Source: Microcaldota archaeon
Lineage (GTDB): Archaea; Micrarchaeota; Micrarchaeia; Micrarchaeales; CABMGC01
Direction of reading: 5' to 3'
NCBI GenBank assembly: GCA_021846005.1
Contig: JAJZIZ010000002.1
Coordinates: forward strand, 1-18,206
Length of the DNA stretch: 18,206 bases
Shown one piece after another: positions 16,001-18,206 of this stretch. The number at the start of each line of letters is the position of its first letter. Position 1 is the stretch's first letter. Made by a program: the position numbers and the translations under genes. The notes below the pieces were generated by a model. The model was given only the letters and a program-made list of their open reading frames with translations. It ran no database searches and was not told where the DNA came from.

Positions 16001-17150
16001 ATGGAATATCCACAAGCGTGTCAAGTATTACTCCGCCTGAAGGAGTGTTGAAAGAAGTATAAATGAATGGGTTTGAAGAGGAACTTCCGGGAATTGTAAT
16101 GCCATTATTCACTGTGGAAGGATTACTAGCATTATAATCCCATCCGCTTGGCAGACTCGTTCCGGCAAAATTCCAGTAATTTGTGAAAACATTAATCCCA
16201 TTGTCATACTTACCATATGTTGAACTCAGCTGTGGAGCCTCGCCAGTATTCACTCCGTCCATGAGCGTGTTTGATGCGCTTATCACGTTTCCAGCCCAGC
16301 CGAGGTAGACTGTGTTGGTGGCAGATGCACCGAGGAATGTATTCGCAGGGTAGATGCGAAGCCAGTAGATTACGTTAGTAGCGAGATTTAAACTATTTGT
16401 ATTCATCTCGTTAGTTGCGTTGCCCTCGAGCCAGCTCGGTATCAGCGTCCCGTTGGCGTAGAACCACTCGGCGTTTCGCAGATTGGAAGAGTAGTATTTG
16501 CCGTAATTAAGCGCATTTATAGGTATCATCACTTGCGAATTGGTAGTATAGGCAACTGTCTGCGTGTTGACGATATTTACTGGAAGATAAGATAGAATAT
16601 GAGCAGGAGTCACTACAGGATCGTCGAAACTGTAATTATTATTGCCGAGACCCTCGAAGGTAAAATTGTAGTACTCCGAAGGCGAAAGGCTGAAATTGAA
16701 GGTTTGATTTATTGATGAAAAGGTATTGTCTGAAAATTCTGCGAGTACATTACTGCCTACCTGAACAAGACCATTGAAAGGAACCTTATTGCTTCCCAGC
16801 AAATGAGAATGTATAATGAGTGTTACATTGATTGGGGAACAGAATGTGATTCCCCAACAGTTGTTAAGTACCGCAACAGGAAGATGATAGCTTCCAGGTT
16901 TTGTTATAGTCTCGTTGAATAGTTGGCTTTCAAGAGTGATGTATGCATAAGATTTGTTTTTGGCAATGGCTATGCGGTTGAAAGCCAACGGACTACTCTG
17001 AGAATAAGATATGTATCTAGTAGGATCGGCGTAAAGTGAAAGATGAAGAACCGTTGAAGTACTTGATGCAGTAAGTGCAGGAAGAATTCCGAAGAAGGCA
17101 GAAAAAACAATCAAATAGAATATAATTTTAGTTTGTGTTAATTTGCACAT
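10047..17150 (-). CDS. Giant multi-domain surface protein (DUF2341 / PKD-like / propeller)
   Basis: This 2,367-residue type I membrane protein has an N-terminal signal peptide (about 1-28) and a C-terminal helix followed by KKRK (about 2343-2367). Between them, in rough residue positions: a beta domain (30-185); a DUF2341-like module with a lectin-like tail (190-503); two PKD-like repeats (523-715); DUF2341-like copy 2 (713-1070); PKD-like repeat 3 (1080-1185); a possible beta-propeller (1190-1557) containing WATGDT, recalling DUF4185-type folds; PKD-like repeat 4 (1557-1650); DUF2341-like copy 3 (1650-1985); and a Thr/Asn-rich beta C-terminus. DUF2341 motifs recur: Y-A/P-NGT-I-P-W-E, NTVYLGWA and EAP-L-x3-Y-x-YDNG. 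N-x-S/T sequons are abundant. The role is probably adhesion or cell envelope; no catalytic site was identified. The gene is more AT-rich than the housekeeping genes. ATG 17150 has a TATA-like box 26.5 bases upstream. Confidence 0.92.
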   Translation of the reverse strand: MCKLTQTKIIFYLIVFSAFFGILPALTASSTSTVLHLSLYADPTRYISYSQSSPLAFNRIAIAKNKSYAYITLESQLFNETITKPGSYHLPVAVLNNCWGITFCSPINVTLIIHSHLLGSNKVPFNGLVQVGSNVLAEFSDNTFSSINQTFNFSLSPSEYYNFTFEGLGNNNYSFDDPVVTPAHILSYLPVNIVNTQTVAYTTNSQVMIPINALNYGKYYSSNLRNAEWFYANGTLIPSWLEGNATNEMNTNSLNLATNVIYWLRIYPANTFLGASATNTVYLGWAGNVISASNTLMDGVNTGEAPQLSSTYGKYDNGINVFTNYWNFAGTSLPSGWDYNASNPSTVNNGITIPGSSSSNPFIYTSFNTPSGGVILDTLVDIPSTGTQLYNVPLFLTSTITSIGADLGYLNTLYSGGALYSVGAGQSFTQLGTYSVSPAGYHVIGLGWSGNTISAVFDYATELSISSNTYSYPSTGYISLQNRILDSNTAIFIQWIFSSTYPPDGIQSSTNYGSVRTISSFFPAINPILLGQSQSLTSTLYNTTLVSPYTYNFLVYNNTGILVANALYSTSATQNTFTYIQNSSWGTGSFSANLIIKDAGSNTLKQNTTYTAVLPPLKSLFTTNNQTIYQSGQSETLNANVSGGSSPYTFNILVYAPNGNLAYNSLSPYNSVTFNSITFVPSEVGKWTANVVITDNQQQYVVNSISFAVIKYYHKIIFYNYQTSALESNTPIAIGTTVAGGLLGFNATKYQQYYTCNLNNAEFFYPNGTIIPSWLEGDVQNEQSSNALCTSSLSANSLVDSSNVLYWVKIGTNAASFLPAGTATNPTSNTVYLGWAGNVISASNTLMDGVLTGEAPKLSVNYGQYDNGANVFNHYWNFAGTSLPNGLSSVNSGGFITVNNGLTVKSNTGGSYAYVYLTNGLSTTANVIREISMNTYGSLGNDIRDRVSPFYSTINSYPPVTGEGFNSDLGYMSGSNGFYYAWENAFTSTLVPTASNLSDYNIIDSIAFFNSGIFNWNSYSSSYLTYYSNSGSFTSGTLPYVGIGASVDSGYNSTSIINAQWLRTRISPPDGILPATIEPSNISSVSLFLSPNSPTVLDAGQTPLTLTSVVEGGQPPYTYQFIISNPITKMIEGSTVKITNSSSETVSILLKNASSSPLIANVIVTDVVGYTANSTYSNQITVNPSFGVSSCNLQLYNMSNPSTTFNTTAMNTLWAWMNGGSSGSISGSDAWTPTVLNNGNVIWATGDTTSDSQNFHNLIVEANSQTISNIHTIYGAYNLPSLSDFIEPASYNYSNGPIYWTSYGDGLQVGNSAYTFFGGVPQTQTSTSTTVVMYPVMANISINSITLANTIILPTTTPSGTVGNVLWNTALQTGNETYIYGAAANASTTTSINYSLTYVARVPTSQISNTLKWTFWNGSSWTSNVLQLVSIATTTTPAVENPALSVVMHNGVYVMVSGPSYEVDWPYGKNPYISALFSCSPQGPFVNPINIWDGYPVFGSYGSGYVGLNQGNVYGVDTQPQWDTFNSIALSFAELQTAGPNDYKPHFLNAVLESPHARITASSITPKYGQVETLTATAYGGTPPYTYDFQIRNATGTLLTNAIQTSSLSTNSMFYTINTSGTVNTKVFITDNASTPLTVNSSSLSLIIRPSKQYFIPINLINSQNTGTSAGFDQMITFNALSVCNAIICAPHLNNTYFYYANGSMIRAWYESASGEPNNYGSNSFSSSTNVIIWLDIAPTNYVPAFGYNTVYMGFAPNNVNNFGTKAGIGEAPELTFSYAKYDNGNTVFPFYYNFAGNLFAQNIPGNAVNMPWSVTCYTNSICNSSITSTVTVDNGLSLNAIQYNQLLFAPVPNIPSGMALDALVSSLSTNQFSIGLVSGETPLLKEITSGYLATISNSDIGLYSGISNNYNLLSQSSYPGGSKHVDTLLWHNTDQYAYLNYSVVTNSTSNTISISNLIAGKRQFAFRNALGGNTIITWARERAAPPNAVMPSVSFANLTVSSNTVPTTITTSSSGSTATPTPFTITLSDNLTYLHFSNNTVFTAYVKNSGKGIITKFNYSQSQLPAHLTLIPSEYLIFKLNCNFSSNSSNYMYAGITSGLGHIGCNTNHTVYGGIYTALYKKVYVSGVYPNTTNITKSTKSNYINIQVSKGQSSADLCGNSTTYYAVNYIDLNSTFFVKHHNSGCEILYASTTKSTVPFPPNISNVLSLNVSLKESNHTVLNTTLYATIHYFSNTANVVPYILNNNTWIEITPFYVNSTAHTISFNMPQDPIITIVEYKNLTSIKTEIIPVSSNQTLVSGNTTVVAANANVTTPSNIMIVANNTPVPNKTPAATPKQNNFVYAEIIATAIIIIIIVFMVFVTKKRK
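14601..14660 (-). repeat. 60-base near-identical repeat, copy in DUF2341 module 2
   Basis: This stretch matches 16251-16310 at 59 of 60 bases, counted by eye, and encodes the VYLGWAGNVISASNTLMDGV segment. Sequence on both sides is clearly diverged between the two modules apart from a few bases before it. It looks like a recent gene-conversion tract or strongly constrained DNA. Confidence 0.85.
16251..16310 (-). repeat. 60-base near-identical repeat, copy in DUF2341 module 1
   Basis: This is the partner of 14601-14660, with a single A/G difference at the 12th base. The third DUF2341 module (about 11,180-12,200) has only a diverged counterpart (NTVYMGFAPNN). The patch is visibly richer in G+C than most of the giant gene. 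Confidence 0.85.
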
Positions 17151-17172
17151 GTTATAAGCCTATAATATCCCA

Positions 17173-17180
17173 TTAATATA
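17173..17180 (-). promoter_or_regulatory. TATA-like box of the giant surface gene
   Basis: The minus strand reads TATATTAA, centred 26.5 bases before ATG 17150. This predicts a leaderless transcript. A second AT-rich stretch at 17162-17168 is too close to the start to serve. Confidence 0.45.
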
Positions 17181-17231
17181 TCAGTATAACAGTTCTTATG
17201 TCTTTCTCTTTGCCCATATCACCAAAACCCG

Positions 17232-17263
17232 TATTGTCTGTATTGTCCTACTACAATATATAT
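17232..17263 (+). promoter_or_regulatory. Promoter with TATTGT repeats upstream of the 17294 gene
   Basis: ATATATAT (17256-17263) is a TATA-like box centred about 34 bases before ATG 17294, giving a leader of about 8 nt. Directly upstream and overlapping are TATTGT (17232-17237), TATTGT (17241-17246) and the inverted ACAATA (17253-17258). The arrangement is compatible with a repressor operator over the BRE/TATA region; this is inference. Confidence 0.35.
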
Positions 17264-17293
17264 GAAAAAATCCCCAATACATCAGAGAGAGAT

Positions 17294-18206
17294 ATGAAAA
17301 AGTTTAGTTGGAAAAAAGCAGTAGGAGATGCCGAGAATGAACTTTCAGCCATGCTTAGAAGATATCCGGGGCAGCGGCCGCCGGATTTGATTGTGCAATT
17401 GCTTGAAAGACAGGAAAACCTTAAATCGCTCGGAAGGGTTTCTGCAGATGAATCATCGATTGTGAAGGAATATATGATAGGCTATGTGGCACTGGGATAT
17501 CCGAAAACAGCAGCAAGAATGGCAGATGACCTAGGCATCAGCATAGACTGGAAAAGACAGAATGAATTCGTCAGAAATGGCTACTCCAACATATCTGCAG
17601 GAATAATAAGAATGATCAAACTTTCAAACAGGATAGACAAGGATTATCTAAATAGGTTGGAATGCATGCGCAAACTGACAGGAATCCAGATACACGACGA
17701 GGCTCATTTTGCCATATTGAAGGCAATTTCCGATAAAATAACATTTACATCCAAGAAAAATTATATTCTTGCGGCAGGCAGGAGGGACGAGGGAGAAGAG
17801 CATGCTGTGGAACTCTACAGTAAAGAATTTTATGCAAGCGACGAGAAGATAAAGAATGTATTAAGGCTATTTAAATATTCGGGAACTGCGCCTTCTGCAA
17901 AAATGAAGGCAGCTTTCCTGAAGTATTTTGAATATGGATTTGAGAAGAAGACTCCCGAGGGTTATAATCGCAAATGGTTCCCCACATTTGAAAAAATAGA
18001 GTCGTGCCTGGTCTTATTCACAGAAAACGAGACAGGAGATGCGGCACTGGCCAGGCTTCCCGAAGGCATCGCAAGCGCCTGCTTCAAGCTGAGTGAGTCC
18101 GGAAAAAAAGGGGAGATGCTTGTTTTGACGGAAAAAGAGAAAATTGGCCTGCTCAATAAGGTATTCACGTTTAAGGGTACGCACGTCATTGATTTGGAAT
18201 TGTGCT
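17294..18206 (+). CDS. Unrecognised helical protein (3' truncated by window end)
   Basis: From ATG 17294 the frame stays open to the end of the window, giving 304 residues with no stop. The protein is charged, mostly helical in appearance, and has no membrane segment or signal peptide, so it is probably cytoplasmic. It begins MKKFSWKKAVGDAENELSAM and has a Pro-rich patch PGQRPPD (about 25-31). Repeated Tyr/Phe/Leu-bearing amphipathic helices (VKEYMIGYVALGYPKTAARMA, AVELYSKEFYA, FLKYFEYGFEKK) suggest an alpha-solenoid such as TPR or HEAT, but I cannot assign a family. Its codon use resembles the housekeeping genes more than the AT-rich giant gene. It is divergent from the giant gene with 143 bases between. 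GAGAGAGAT just before the ATG is a weak ribosome-binding candidate. Confidence 0.75.
   Translation, partial: MKKFSWKKAVGDAENELSAMLRRYPGQRPPDLIVQLLERQENLKSLGRVSADESSIVKEYMIGYVALGYPKTAARMADDLGISIDWKRQNEFVRNGYSNISAGIIRMIKLSNRIDKDYLNRLECMRKLTGIQIHDEAHFAILKAISDKITFTSKKNYILAAGRRDEGEEHAVELYSKEFYASDEKIKNVLRLFKYSGTAPSAKMKAAFLKYFEYGFEKKTPEGYNRKWFPTFEKIESCLVLFTENETGDAALARLPEGIASACFKLSESGKKGEMLVLTEKEKIGLLNKVFTFKGTHVIDLELC

Noticed and set aside
1..18206. CRISPR array, insertion sequence, toxin-antitoxin pair or C/D-box RNA
   Set aside because: No regularly spaced repeats, transposase-like proteins, paired small genes or convincing C/D boxes were found on reading both strands.

Overview
The window is archaeal. 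It encodes RNA polymerase subunit F (Rpo4), ribosomal protein L21e, Pelota, a TATA-binding-protein domain, a DUF655 protein and an intron-containing elongator tRNA-Met. Several genes have a TATA-like box centred about 25-27 bases before the start codon, which predicts leaderless transcripts. The small compact genes, the very large Ser/Thr/Asn-rich surface proteins and a reduced TBP suggest a DPANN archaeon, perhaps of the Micrarchaeota/ARMAN type. That placement is inference; no marker gene here settles it.

Layout: (1) 2-298 (+) is the 3' end of an unrecognised gene. (2) 342-4378 is all on the minus strand: a bitopic surface protein, a tRNA-Met with a 47-nt intron, a six-helix membrane protein, and two tandem paralogous small proteins with the signal-peptide-plus-two-helix plan of VirB2/TrbC-type pilins. 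(3) 4526-6087 (-) is a two-gene operon, a MoxR-family AAA+ ATPase followed by an isoprenylcysteine-methyltransferase-like (ICMT) membrane enzyme. (4) 6250-8023 is an information-processing block. rpoF and a DUF655 gene lie on the plus strand, a single-repeat TBP lies opposite, and L21e is divergent from it. L21e-rpoF-DUF655 is a familiar archaeal cluster, here split by the TBP gene. (5) 8187-9947 is a divergent pair, DedA-family membrane protein (-) and Pelota (+). (6) 10047-17150 (-) is one giant gene for a 2,367-residue type I surface protein with three DUF2341-like modules, four PKD-like repeats, a probable beta-propeller and a C-terminal anchor. (7) 17294-18206 (+) is the start of an unrecognised helical protein that runs off the window.

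The most notable points are: a TBP that has one repeat where every standard TBP has two; a DUF655 gene whose only plausible ATG is cut off from the conserved N-terminus by an in-frame TAA; the tandem VirB2-like pilin candidates in an archaeon; and a 60-base, 59/60-identical patch inside otherwise diverged repeats of the giant gene. No CRISPR array, insertion sequence, rRNA or replication origin was seen. No stretch longer than about 200 bases lacks a gene.
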